DNA from: Coriobacteriia bacterium
GTDB lineage: Bacteria; Actinomycetota; Coriobacteriia; Coriobacteriales; Eggerthellaceae
DNA length: 64,000 nt
NCBI GenBank assembly: GCA_030530215.1
Contig: JAUMVJ010000001.1
Span: 1-64,000, forward strand
Direction of reading: 5' to 3'
The first letter of the stretch is position 1. Each line of letters starts with the position of its first letter. Shown here piece after piece: positions 53,824 through 63,988 of the stretch. The notes beneath the pieces are model-generated. The model was not told the origin of the DNA, ran no database searches, and saw only the letters and a program-made list of their open reading frames with translations. The position numbers and the translations under genes were made by a program.

Positions 53824-55026
53824 CTAGGTGTTGCCGTTCTTGCCAGCACTCACCAAAGCGATATTAACGGTGTAGTCAAGATCGGTTTCCTTGACCTTGT
53901 ACTCAATGGTGTATTCCTGGGCGCCATCACGCGTGAGGGAAAGCTCCTCGGCCTCCTTGGCGCTGTACTTGTTGCCCAGGCTATCGCTTGCGCCGTCGAG
54001 CACGTAGTACTTAACCTCGGAGTTATTTGCCTGAGAGAAGATGGTGGCCGGGGCGTACAGATAGCCGCCGGCGCCGACGCTCACCAGGTCTGCCATAAGC
54101 TGCTTGCCATTGGCGTCGACGTACTTCAAGGCAACGTCCTGCGTGGTGGTGTCGGCTTCGGCCCTGGCAACGCAGTAGATACGCTGCGAAGGCGAATTGG
54201 CGGAAAGCTTCACCTGGGAGCTTGCGGACATGGGAGTGTAAACCTTGCCGTTCATCTCAACTGAAGCACGAAGATCGACCAACTTCTCCTCGTCTTTCGC
54301 AAGAAGATGGCTATCGCTGTCGAGGACGTTGCCCTCTTCATCGACATAAGTCACCGAAGCAGTGGTGCTCGTGCTTTCGTCCATTTTCTCGTAGGAAACC
54401 CAAAGAACACCGTCCTTCAGGGTGGGAGCAACCTTATTGCTACCCACTAGGCGATAGGCGTTGTCGCCGCGGACGATCTGCGCGGGCGCATTGAAGGCTA
54501 GCTCGGCCTCGGAGGCCCTAGTTGTACGGATGCCGATCATGCTCTGCTCGACGGAACCAAGGGGCTCGCCATCGACCAGCATGCACACGGCATAGGTTTT
54601 GAAGGACTGAAGTGCCGCGCCGCCCTGGCGATCCGCGGTCTTAGCTTTGTAGAAATCTAGGGAAATCTTGCCGCTGTGCTTGGCAACATAGGCGGCCTTC
54701 GCATCAAGCTGAACGACGCCAAAGGTGTCGTCGGCCTTGTCGAAGCGATATTCCATATCGGAGGTCACGATCTTGCCATCAACCGTGATATCAGCATATA
54801 AGGTATCGCCGGCAAGGCCAGCAACCGTGGCGCATTCAAAGGAATCGCCGCTGATCTGCAAAGTGTCGGCACCGCGAACAACAAGCTCGCTCTCCCCCGC
54901 AGCCGAGGAATCATCGACTGCAAACGCCTTTGCGGGCGCCGTGCCGAAGCACGTCAGCGACATCGATAACGCAAGCGCCGCGCAACAGGTGAAAAGAAGC
55001 GCAAACCGGCTTTTAATCGCCCTCAT
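53824..55026 (-). CDS. N-terminal part of a MucBP-type surface protein, ended by an in-frame TAG
   Basis: A 400-aa secreted protein with a signal peptide (MRAIKSRFALLFTCCAALALSM..., cut near AKAFA). Residues about 45-215 form an unrecognised beta-rich domain. MucBP-like repeats follow: VTYVDEEGNVLDSDSH (about 225-295) and VALKYVDANGKQLMADLV (about 300-385). A third unit opens with YTVNIALVSAGKNGNT and is cut by TAG after four-fifths of its first strands. The frame continues past the stop for another 287 codons into an anchor. As it stands the product would be released unanchored. It is the first gene of the surface pair; GGTGG is a modest SD. Confidence 0.85.
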   Translation of the reverse strand: MRAIKSRFALLFTCCAALALSMSLTCFGTAPAKAFAVDDSSAAGESELVVRGADTLQISGDSFECATVAGLAGDTLYADITVDGKIVTSDMEYRFDKADDTFGVVQLDAKAAYVAKHSGKISLDFYKAKTADRQGGAALQSFKTYAVCMLVDGEPLGSVEQSMIGIRTTRASEAELAFNAPAQIVRGDNAYRLVGSNKVAPTLKDGVLWVSYEKMDESTSTTASVTYVDEEGNVLDSDSHLLAKDEEKLVDLRASVEMNGKVYTPMSASSQVKLSANSPSQRIYCVARAEADTTTQDVALKYVDANGKQLMADLVSVGAGGYLYAPATIFSQANNSEVKYYVLDGASDSLGNKYSAKEAEELSLTRDGAQEYTIEYKVKETDLDYTVNIALVSAGKNGNT

Positions 55027-55543
55027 GGAACCACCATTCCCTTACTCCGGCGCCTCGCAACGGAAGCAGTCGGCGGCTTTCGCGCTTTTTTACAATGGGA
55101 AACCCTGACGACGCCCCATCCCTTGCACGAAAACCCTTCCTCCAGACTCCGTTTCGCATAACGCCAGCAAATCAAAAGCCACAAGCTCACGTGCAACGAG
55201 CCTTGCTACCCACCTTGCGCAAACAACGTCATGCGTTCCAATAAAAAACGATCACAAGTTGATTCGAAGATAACTTGAGACCGTACGTAATTAAACATTG
55301 GAAACATCTTCCAAATACTACAGCTATTTAAGGTTTATTTCAGCTTTGCTTTTGTAAAATTTCGGGAGTTTACAAAATCTCACATCTCTTTCACAAGGCG
55401 AGTAACCGCTTTTACGATTTCGAGCTAGGCTTCAAAAAGAAAAGCCGCACTGCCTAGTTTTGAATCAGCGTGCCGAGCAATGCTCAGCACGGCATCAGTC
55501 CAAACATTAAGCAGTGCGGCTTAAGCGATTTAAGGGATGAAAG
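55027..55543. other. 517-bp gene-free region between the surface-protein genes and coaX
   Basis: The part nearest the surface genes (55027-55440) is AT-rich compared with its neighbours, especially 55235-55400, and probably holds their promoter and control sites, but no clear consensus hexamer pair was found. The part nearest coaX holds the nested inverted repeat at 55442-55522. No coding frame is convincing. Confidence 0.6.
55442..55522 (-). repeat. Nested inverted repeat downstream of coaX, probable terminator
   Basis: A 12-bp perfect outer pair, AAGCCGCACTGC (55442-55453) and GCAGTGCGGCTT (55511-55522), encloses a second hairpin (GTGCCGAGC 55470-55478 / GCTCAGCAC 55482-55490, one mismatch, AAT loop). 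On the minus strand the outer stem is followed by TTTTCTTTTTG, so it can end coaX transcripts. The two-level fold is more elaborate than a normal terminator. Confidence 0.7.
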
Positions 55544-56320
55544 CTAAGCGCGCGCGGAAAGATCTTGATAGATCAGGTGCAGGCCTTCAAGGGTAAGCTC
55601 GAGGCTGATTTCCTGGATGCTGCGCGACATCGGAGCAATACGATGAGAAAGGCCACCCGTGGCAACGACCTTGCATTTGTAGCCCAGCTGCTCCTCGATG
55701 CGCTCGACCAGGCCATCGATACGAGCCGCCTCGCCAACGGCGATACCAACCTGGACGGCCTCCGAGGTATTACGACCGATAGCAACGCCAGGATCCTCAA
55801 GCTCGACAGAACGCAAAAGGGCAGCGCGCTGCACCAGGGTTCGAAGCGAGGTGTCTACGCCAGGAGCAATGATGCCACCGCGGAAAACCCCATCTTTGTC
55901 GATAACCTCGATGTTGGTGGCCGTGCCGAAATCAACCACGATAACCGGGCACTCAAACTTGGCCTTAGCGGCAACGGCATCGGCCACGCGGTCGGCGCCA
56001 AGCTCAGCAAATGAGTCATCCTGGATGCCCAGAAGATGACGGCAATTGTCCACCGAGACGATGATGGCCTCGACGCCAAAGGAGCGCTGAACGACCTTTT
56101 CCCAGTTGTGAGTCAAAGGCGGGACAACGGAGGCAACGATAGCGCCCGTCACCGTACTGCGATCGATGCCCTCGGCACCAAGCAAAGCGTGCAGCTTGAT
56201 CCTAAGCTCGTCGGAGGTGTAGTCGGTATTGGTGGCAAGACGCCACATGTGCAGCAGCGCACCCTGCGAGTAGACGCCGACAACCGTTTGAGTATTACCG
56301 ATATCAATAGTAAGCAGCAC
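55544..56320 (-). CDS. coaX: Type III pantothenate kinase
   Basis: ATP-dependent phosphorylation of pantothenate, the first step of CoA synthesis; an ASKHA-fold enzyme needing a monovalent cation. It is 258 aa. MLLTIDIGNTQTVVGVY has the phosphate-binding DIGNT, and GADRVADAVAA and VIVVDFGTATNIEVID carry the catalytic Asp residues. GGIIAPGVDTSLRTL and GIAVGEAARIDGLVERI follow. The GTG start has AAGGAG 8 bp upstream. bioY is just upstream on the same strand (81 bp), so a bioY-coaX transcript is possible. Confidence 0.95.
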   Translation of the reverse strand: MLLTIDIGNTQTVVGVYSQGALLHMWRLATNTDYTSDELRIKLHALLGAEGIDRSTVTGAIVASVVPPLTHNWEKVVQRSFGVEAIIVSVDNCRHLLGIQDDSFAELGADRVADAVAAKAKFECPVIVVDFGTATNIEVIDKDGVFRGGIIAPGVDTSLRTLVQRAALLRSVELEDPGVAIGRNTSEAVQVGIAVGEAARIDGLVERIEEQLGYKCKVVATGGLSHRIAPMSRSIQEISLELTLEGLHLIYQDLSARA

Positions 56321-56401
56321 GATAGTGCTCCTTTGCTCCCCTGCGTTAATTAAGCAACGTGTTGGATGCTACCACATCGCTTGAGCGCACTAGATGTTTT
56401 A

Positions 56402-57013
56402 CTAACGGATTGCGACACGGACGGCCTGGGCGACCAAAACGGCCAAGACCATCTTGCAAGCATCGATGGGCACGAAGGGCGCAACGGCAGCAACGAAGGC
56501 AGCCTCGATGCTCATGCCAGCGGAAATGGACAGCCATGCCCAGCCAAACACGTAAAGAACAGCAAGGAAGACAACGCCCATCAAGATGTTGCGAGCAAGA
56601 TCGCCCGCCGAGATCTTTGCGCCCAGGAAGCTCTTGGTCTCGGTTGCGCTGAAGAAGGGAAGCTTACGAAGAAGGTGAGCAACACCCAGAGCAATAGCTG
56701 CGGCAACCAGAAAGCCGACGATGAAGCCACCCGTGGGGCCGAGCAGAGAGGCGATGCCGCCCTTGAAGCCGGCGAAAACAGGCAGACCGACGGCGCCAAG
56801 CACCAGGTAGCAAGCGATTGCGGCCAGAGCCTCGCTGGGAGCCAGCGCGAAGAGAGCAAACATTACGGCAAAGGTCTGCAGGGTGAAGGGCACGGGGCCG
56901 AAGGGAACAGTGACCCAAGCGCCAACCGCCATCAAGACGACGGACAGGGCAACGTAGGCCACAGAGCGAGAACGGGAACGGTTGGTGGAAGGATTGACAG
57001 CAGCGGCGGTCAT
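56402..57013 (-). CDS. bioY: Biotin transporter BioY (ECF S component)
   Basis: A 203-aa membrane protein of the BioY family, the biotin-binding subunit of an ECF transporter. It starts at the ATG at 57013 (AAAGGA upstream) and shows VAYVALSVVLMAVGAWVTVPFGPVPFTLQTFAVMFALFAL, then YLVLGAVGLPVFAGFKGGIASLLGPTGGFIVGF, both diagnostic. An in-frame extension of 54 residues upstream is not conserved. No EcfA or EcfT gene is nearby, so it uses a shared energising module or acts alone. A biotin ligase lies at 58042. The organism probably relies on imported biotin. Confidence 0.94.
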   Translation of the reverse strand: MTAAAVNPSTNRSRSRSVAYVALSVVLMAVGAWVTVPFGPVPFTLQTFAVMFALFALAPSEALAAIACYLVLGAVGLPVFAGFKGGIASLLGPTGGFIVGFLVAAAIALGVAHLLRKLPFFSATETKSFLGAKISAGDLARNILMGVVFLAVLYVFGWAWLSISAGMSIEAAFVAAVAPFVPIDACKMVLAVLVAQAVRVAIR

Positions 57014-57107
57014 GACGGTCCTTTCATCTTCGCAGTAGCGAAGCTTAAAGCGCCAGCACACGGCTTTCAAAAAACCGGCCGCGCGAACTCCGTGCCGCAC
57101 GGGTAAC

Positions 57108-57131
57108 TGGACACAAATACTAACTTGTCCA
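57108..57131. promoter_or_regulatory. Inverted repeat in the bioY-mntP divergent region
   Basis: TGGACA (57108-57113) and TGTCCA (57126-57131) are separated by 12 bp, 95 bp upstream of the bioY start. This could be a biotin-regulator site, but the BirA in this window has no DNA-binding domain. Nothing else is seen in 57014-57273. Confidence 0.3.
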
Positions 57132-57273
57132 TCATACGTAAGGTGCCCAGCGGCGCAAGTATGAACACGTAGCATTTTCGATTACCCCAAGACCACAGAA
57201 CCCACTCGCCCAAACGTAACGCCCAAGAAAGCAAGCTGCGATAGACTTATCGCTTGATGAAGAGGGAGGAACC

Positions 57274-57822
57274 GTGTCACTACTTGAAATAATCTTACTG
57301 GGCGTTGCCCTTTCGATGGACGCTTTTGCCGTCACCATCTCCAACATGTTCGCCCACCGCGGCATAAGCACGCGCCACGCCTTGCTCATGCCTCTGTTCT
57401 TCGGCGTATTCCAGTTCGGAATGCCCTTGATCGGCTACTTCGCCGGCAGCTTGGTTGCCGACCTCATCAGCCAATACGCAGGCATCATCACCTTCGTCAT
57501 CCTGGGCTACATCGGCGGCAAGATGATCTGGGACGCCTTCCACGAGGAAGAAGAGGAAAGCGACGATAAGGATCTTACCTTGGGCACGCTCACCTTCCAG
57601 GCAATAGCTACGAGCATCGATGCGCTCGGCGTCGGCTTCAGCTTCGCCGCCCTCGCAGTCGAGCCCTTTAGCGCAGCGGGTATCATCGGCATCACCACCT
57701 TCCTGTGCATCCTCGTTGCCTTGCGCCTGGGACGCAGCTTCGGAGGCAAGCTTGGCAACAAGGCCACCATCGTGGGCGGCATCGTGCTGATTCTCATCGG
57801 CCTGAAATCGCTGCTTCTTTAA
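57274..57822 (+). CDS. mntP: Manganese efflux pump MntP
   Basis: A 182-aa six-helix membrane protein exporting Mn2+. MSLLEIILLGVALSMDAFAVTISN has the first conserved Asp (residue 16) of the DAFAVS motif, and QAIATSIDALGVGFSFAAL gives the second-half DA pair. The cytosolic loop between the halves is acidic (HEEEEESDDKD, about 91-101). The GTG start has GGAGG 4 bp upstream. No yybP-ykoY riboswitch was recognised upstream. Confidence 0.93.
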   Translation: MSLLEIILLGVALSMDAFAVTISNMFAHRGISTRHALLMPLFFGVFQFGMPLIGYFAGSLVADLISQYAGIITFVILGYIGGKMIWDAFHEEEEESDDKDLTLGTLTFQAIATSIDALGVGFSFAALAVEPFSAAGIIGITTFLCILVALRLGRSFGGKLGNKATIVGGIVLILIGLKSLLL

Positions 57823-57966
57823 AGCGGGGGGGGTGCGCAAACGGACGGACGCCCCACCACCTAACGCGAGCACGAAAGCAAGCACCCGTTCCCTTCACAG
57901 ATAGCCAGTGCGCGGGATCAAAGTCCTCGTCGGCTGCATGAAGCAAAACCAGCGTGTAAACAAAGA

Positions 57967-58003
57967 AGCGCCCCTCTACATTAAGCCGAGGAAGAGGGGC
58001 GCT
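57967..58003. terminator. Bidirectional terminator between mntP and birA
   Basis: AGCGCCCCTCT (57967-57977) and AGAGGGGCGCT (57993-58003) form an 11-bp stem. CTTAC follows on the plus strand and TCTTTGTTT on the minus strand, so it should mainly serve birA, 38 bp past its stop. Confidence 0.8.
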
Positions 58004-58041
58004 CTTACTTGCTTTAATGCCGGCAAAACCCGATAGCCGAG

Positions 58042-58839
58042 CTATTCGGGGATGGGCTTGCTGGCTACGTGAATCTCACCGGAGTGGCAGCTAAACAAGC
58101 TGCCGTCCGGGCGCTCAACCAAAAGCGCACCCTCAATGTCGACACCGCGAACCAAGCCTTCCGCGATGGTCTCTCCCTCAAGGTTTTCAAGGGCAACGTA
58201 ATTACCGATGTTATACATGGCCTTGGAATACTCATCGTAAACACCCGCAAAGCCCTCGGCGCACCAGCGCTCGTAGTAGGCGCGGAACTCTTCGAGCAGA
58301 GTCTGCTGAAGGTCGGTGATAAGGGACATCTGCGAGCCGGCCAGGCCATCGGCGTCGGCATAGGCAGGCACTGTCACGGTACCCAGCTCGGCCACATAAC
58401 CGAAGCGGTAACGATCGGATGCGGTGGCCTCGCCGCAGGGCCTGAAAACGTTCAGGCCGATGCCGATGCACAGGCCGTCGCCCACCTTGTCAGTGGAGAT
58501 GCCACAGATCTTAGAGCCGCGGCAAAGAAGGTCGTTGGGCCATTTAATTTGAACATCGGGGATACCCAGAGCCTTCCAACAGGCGCTCTTCACCGCAAGG
58601 CAGGTGACCAAGGGAACGGTAAGCTGCTCTAGCAAGGGCTTTTGCGGACGAAGGGCGAAAGACATGTACAGGCCACCAACCGGGCTCGACCAATCGCGCC
58701 CTTGACGGCCGTAGCCTCCCGTTTGCTCGAAGGCGGCCACCACGTAGCCCTCGGTCACTCCCTCGTGAAGCTTCTGCTTGATGAGCTCGTTGGTTGAATC
58801 GACTTGCTCAAAGGTGTGCATGTTCCAATCGGCTAGCAT
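58042..58839 (-). CDS. birA: Biotin--[acetyl-CoA-carboxylase] ligase, class I (no DNA-binding domain)
   Basis: Attaches biotin to carboxyl-carrier lysines via biotinyl-AMP. It is 265 aa. The catalytic domain starts at once (TFEQVDSTNELIKQKL) and has the biotin loop GGYGRQGRDWSSPVGGLYMS, VQIKWPNDLLCRGSKICGI with the catalytic Lys, and IGIGLNVF. The SH3-like C-terminal domain follows (about 215-262). The N-terminal helix-turn-helix of repressor-type BirA is absent. Its ATG overlaps the folP-folK stop by 7 bp, so it is translationally coupled to a folate gene. Confidence 0.95.
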   Translation of the reverse strand: MLADWNMHTFEQVDSTNELIKQKLHEGVTEGYVVAAFEQTGGYGRQGRDWSSPVGGLYMSFALRPQKPLLEQLTVPLVTCLAVKSACWKALGIPDVQIKWPNDLLCRGSKICGISTDKVGDGLCIGIGLNVFRPCGEATASDRYRFGYVAELGTVTVPAYADADGLAGSQMSLITDLQQTLLEEFRAYYERWCAEGFAGVYDEYSKAMYNIGNYVALENLEGETIAEGLVRGVDIEGALLVERPDGSLFSCHSGEIHVASKPIPE

Positions 58840-60146
58840 TTTCGTGCCTTTCCAACGGTGACGGTTTCCAAAGTGACCACGGTGTCGTCGGACAGAACGT
58901 GGTTGGGCAGAATGTCCAAAAGCGGCCTGACCACGAAATCCCTTTCGGTAAGAAGCGGGTGCGGCAAAATCAGGTGCTCAAGATCGGACACGTATCCCTG
59001 GTAATCAAGGATATCCAAATCGCAGGTTCGCGGTCCGTTTTTGACGGTGCGAACGCGACCCAGCGAATCCTCGATGGTGTTCAGGTACTTCAGCAGCTCC
59101 TGCGGCGGCAAGCCCGTGCGAACCAGAGCAACAGCGTTCACAAAGCTATCCTGATCTTCCACGTAGGCGGGCTCGCTTTCGTAGAAGTCGGACATGTCGA
59201 TAAGCTGTGTGTCGGGCATCATGCACATTTCAAGGATGGCCTGGTTGAGCATGGCCTTCTTACCCTCAAGCTCCTCGCCTTCGTCGGCCACCAGAGGAAC
59301 ATTGCATCCCATGCCGATGAGCGCATAGGGGCGCAGGTTCTCCTTCAGGGCTGCCACGTGCGCGGCGACGTTATGGGCGCGCACCACGAAGGCACCAAGC
59401 TCGCAAGCCATCACCGCTTCAGCGGCGGAAGCATCGTCGCGCTCTGCAGGCTCGTCGATGTGGTAGGCATAACCAATGTAGCTCTTGCGCGAAACCGCGA
59501 CCATGGTGGGGTAGCCCAGATGGACGAGCACGTTGAAATTGCGCATAAGTTCGATGGTCTGCTTGGCAGTTTTACCGAAGCCGGGGCCTGGATCAAGGCA
59601 GATGCGATTTCGAGCGATACCGGCCGCCTCGAGCTCGGCAGCACGCGCCTGCAGGTAATCGCAGACCTCCTTTACCACGTCGTCGTAGTGGGGCTCGTCC
59701 TGCATGGTGCGCGGGTCGTCACCCTGCATGTGCATGACAACCAAACCGGCATCGCAGGCGGCAGCAACGCGCACCATCTCGGGGTCGCGGAAACCGGTAA
59801 CGTCGTTGATGATGGCAGCGCCCGCCTGCACACACTTTTCGGCAACCGCAGGATGGCGCGTATCAACGCTGACGCAAATGCCGTCGGCGGCTAAGGGCTT
59901 TACCACCTCAAGAACGCGGGCAAGTTCCTCTTCCTCCGTGACGGGGCTGGCGCCAGGACGGGTGGACTCTCCCCCGACGTCGATGATGAGGGCGCCATCG
60001 GCGACCATCTGCTTGGCGGCGGCAACAGCTGCATCGGCATCAGCGTAAGAGCCGCCGTCGCTGAAGGAATCGGGGGTCACGTTCAGGATGCCCATGATCA
60101 CCGGGTTGCGAGTATCGAAATCGTATTCAGCGCAATGCCAAATCAT
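58833..60146 (-). CDS. FolP-FolK fusion: dihydropteroate synthase and HPPK
   Basis: Two consecutive folate steps in one 437-aa protein. Residues about 1-270 are dihydropteroate synthase (MGILNVTPDSFSDGG; DVGGESTRPGA; SVDTRHPAVAE; NDVTGF; DPGPGFGKT; VSRKSYIG), the sulfonamide target. Residues about 273-437 are HPPK (ALIGMGCN; FYESEPAY; FVNAVALVRTGLPPQELLKYLNTIEDSLGRVR; GPRTCDLDIL with metal-binding Asp pair; LPHPLLTERDFVVRPLLDI). HPPK makes the pyrophosphorylated pterin that DHPS uses, but the domain order is the reverse of the pathway order. The ATG has AAAGGA upstream. birA overlaps its end. Confidence 0.95.
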   Translation of the reverse strand: MIWHCAEYDFDTRNPVIMGILNVTPDSFSDGGSYADADAAVAAAKQMVADGALIIDVGGESTRPGASPVTEEEELARVLEVVKPLAADGICVSVDTRHPAVAEKCVQAGAAIINDVTGFRDPEMVRVAAACDAGLVVMHMQGDDPRTMQDEPHYDDVVKEVCDYLQARAAELEAAGIARNRICLDPGPGFGKTAKQTIELMRNFNVLVHLGYPTMVAVSRKSYIGYAYHIDEPAERDDASAAEAVMACELGAFVVRAHNVAAHVAALKENLRPYALIGMGCNVPLVADEGEELEGKKAMLNQAILEMCMMPDTQLIDMSDFYESEPAYVEDQDSFVNAVALVRTGLPPQELLKYLNTIEDSLGRVRTVKNGPRTCDLDILDYQGYVSDLEHLILPHPLLTERDFVVRPLLDILPNHVLSDDTVVTLETVTVGKARKC

Positions 60147-60275
60147 TGTCGTCCTTTCAAAGAAGACGTCTGGCTATCAAGCTCGGGGAAACAAGAACGC
60201 CCCATAGAGCACTTTGATTGTTGCCCCTAGCGCAAAAGCCGAGGAAGCCGTAAATACTTGCTTCCACTGTAGCAA

Positions 60276-60310
60276 AAGGCCGGATTCGGAACTGCCCCGA
60301 ATCCGGCCTT
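60276..60310 (-). terminator. Intrinsic terminator of ftsH
   Basis: AAGGCCGGATTCGG and CCGAATCCGGCCTT make a perfect 14-bp stem with a 7-nt loop, followed on the minus strand by TTGCTACA. It is 46 bp past the ftsH stop. The remaining 130 bp to folP-folK should hold that operon's promoter. Confidence 0.85.
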
Positions 60311-60356
60311 AAGTTCAATAGATATAAGGATTACATCCTTGATAAAAGCGAGGCCC

Positions 60357-62504
<2,148 letters not shown>

Positions 62505-62568
62505 GAAGTTCCTTACTGCTTTGCCAGTGGTGACAGCTGTTTGCGACTAGTGCGTACGGCGACAAGCG

Positions 62569-63117
62569 CTAATCCTGGATGATCCCGTCTTTCAGAATGC
62601 CGATGTAGGGCAGGTTACGATAGCGCTCGTTGTAGTCGAGGCCGTAGCCCACGATGAACTCGTCGGGGCACTCGAAGCCCACGTAGCGGCACTTGATGTC
62701 GGCCTGGAGGCGCGTCTTCTTGCGCAGGAGCGTTGCAACCTCGATGGAAGCGGGGTTGCGCGACTTAAGGTAGTTGATCAGATAGCGCAAGGTCAGACCA
62801 GAATCGAGGATGTCCTCGGCGATAAGGACATGCTTGCCCTCGATTTGCGAAGTGAGATCCTTCAAGATGCGCACAACGCCGGAGCTTTTGGCACCATTGC
62901 CGTAAGACGAAACGGCCATGTAGTCCATTTCGATGGGGCATTTGATCTCGCGCGCCAGGTCGGACATGAAAATCGCGGCGCCGCGCAGAACACTGATGAG
63001 GACGACCGTCTGGCCTTCGTAATCCTTGGTAACCTGCGCGCCCATTTCGGCCACGCGGTTGCGGATTTCTTCCTCGGTGAACAAAACCTCTTTGAGATGC
63101 GGATGCATATCTTGCAC
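62569..63117 (-). CDS. hpt: Hypoxanthine phosphoribosyltransferase
   Basis: Purine salvage enzyme making IMP/GMP from hypoxanthine/guanine and PRPP. It is 182 aa. VLISVLRGAAIFMSDLAREI, MAVSSYGNGAKSSGVVRILKDL and the PRPP loop VLIAEDILDSGLTLRYLINYL are conserved, as is the C-terminal FIVGYGLDYNERYRNLPYIGIL. The GTG start (AAGGAAG upstream) is chosen; an ATG three codons later is possible. The hpt-ftsH order is widely conserved, but the usual upstream tilS is not present here. Confidence 0.96.
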   Translation of the reverse strand: MQDMHPHLKEVLFTEEEIRNRVAEMGAQVTKDYEGQTVVLISVLRGAAIFMSDLAREIKCPIEMDYMAVSSYGNGAKSSGVVRILKDLTSQIEGKHVLIAEDILDSGLTLRYLINYLKSRNPASIEVATLLRKKTRLQADIKCRYVGFECPDEFIVGYGLDYNERYRNLPYIGILKDGIIQD

Positions 63118-63325
63118 AGGCTATCTTCCTTCAAAACGTGCGCTGGACGCGCCTGGCGCCCAACAATAAGTAGGTAAGTTGCCAGTGTATCAAAATCAAT
63201 TGCGCCACCCACGCACCTAAACGCATATGGACGGCGATTTCAATCAATCTCCACTGTCTGAATAATAGACGGGGCAAAGCGTGCCGGGCCAAAGCAGGTT
63301 TTGATGCCACGCGCCCAACCGAAAC

Positions 63326-63988
63326 CTAGGGGATATCGAGCTCGATCACGCCCGTCTGGATATCGGGGAAGGCTTCGATCAAGCGAGCAACCGGAAGGCC
63401 AACGATGTTATTGTAGTCGCCTTCGTGATGGTCGACCAGCGCCGCGCCCTTGCCCTGAATGGCGTAGGCGCCCGCCTTGTCGATGGTCTCGCCAGTGGCA
63501 ACGTAACGCTTGATTTCCTCGTCGGTAAGATCTTTGAAGGTGACCTTACTGGTTTCGTGGAAACTCCTAAAACCCATCGAGACACTGCCCTCAGGCTGCT
63601 CCTCGGTTGGCTCGCCAAGCATAACCAGCCAAACCGACACGCCGGTGATCACCTCGTGGGTGCGACCGGAAAGCTTGCGCAGCATCTCGCGCGCATGGTC
63701 GGCCGAATAGGGCTTTCCCATCATCTCGCCGTCAAGAACGACCGTCGTGTCGGCACCGATAATGAGCCCGGCGCCCTTAGGATTAGTTGCAAGGATGTCC
63801 TGTACAACGGCGCCGGCTTTACGCTCCGCAAGCTTCTTAACCGCTGCAGCGGGGTCGCGCATGTCGTCGGGCTCTAGGCTCTCGTCAACCTCTTGCGAGG
63901 GGCGATACACCGTGAACTTAATGCCGGCCTCCTCCAAAAGCTGCTTACGACGGGGGCTGCCGGATGCAAGAACGACGTTTAAGGGCAT
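63326..63988 (-). CDS. maf: Maf-family nucleotide pyrophosphatase
   Basis: A 220-aa Maf protein that hydrolyses non-canonical or excess nucleoside triphosphates (dTTP/UTP type) to monophosphates. The N-terminal VVLASGSPRRKQLL loop binds the triphosphate. LIIGADTTVVLDGEMMGKP holds the catalytic Asp, and GKGAALVDHHEGDYNNIVGLPV is the conserved C-terminal block. The start ATG lies 12 bp from the window edge, so its upstream context is not seen. The 208 bp to hpt contain an imperfect palindrome GTCT-GAATAAT-AGAC and no gene. Confidence 0.94.
   Translation of the reverse strand: MPLNVVLASGSPRRKQLLEEAGIKFTVYRPSQEVDESLEPDDMRDPAAAVKKLAERKAGAVVQDILATNPKGAGLIIGADTTVVLDGEMMGKPYSADHAREMLRKLSGRTHEVITGVSVWLVMLGEPTEEQPEGSVSMGFRSFHETSKVTFKDLTDEEIKRYVATGETIDKAGAYAIQGKGAALVDHHEGDYNNIVGLPVARLIEAFPDIQTGVIELDIP

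Noticed and set aside
53824..53826. Pyrrolysine coding at the TAG
   Set aside because: Nothing in the window supports Pyl machinery, and surface proteins are not known Pyl users. A nonsense change or ordinary read-through is simpler.
57164..57273. A yybP-ykoY manganese riboswitch before mntP
   Set aside because: No matching stem-loop or conserved motif was seen in the 100 bp upstream of the start.
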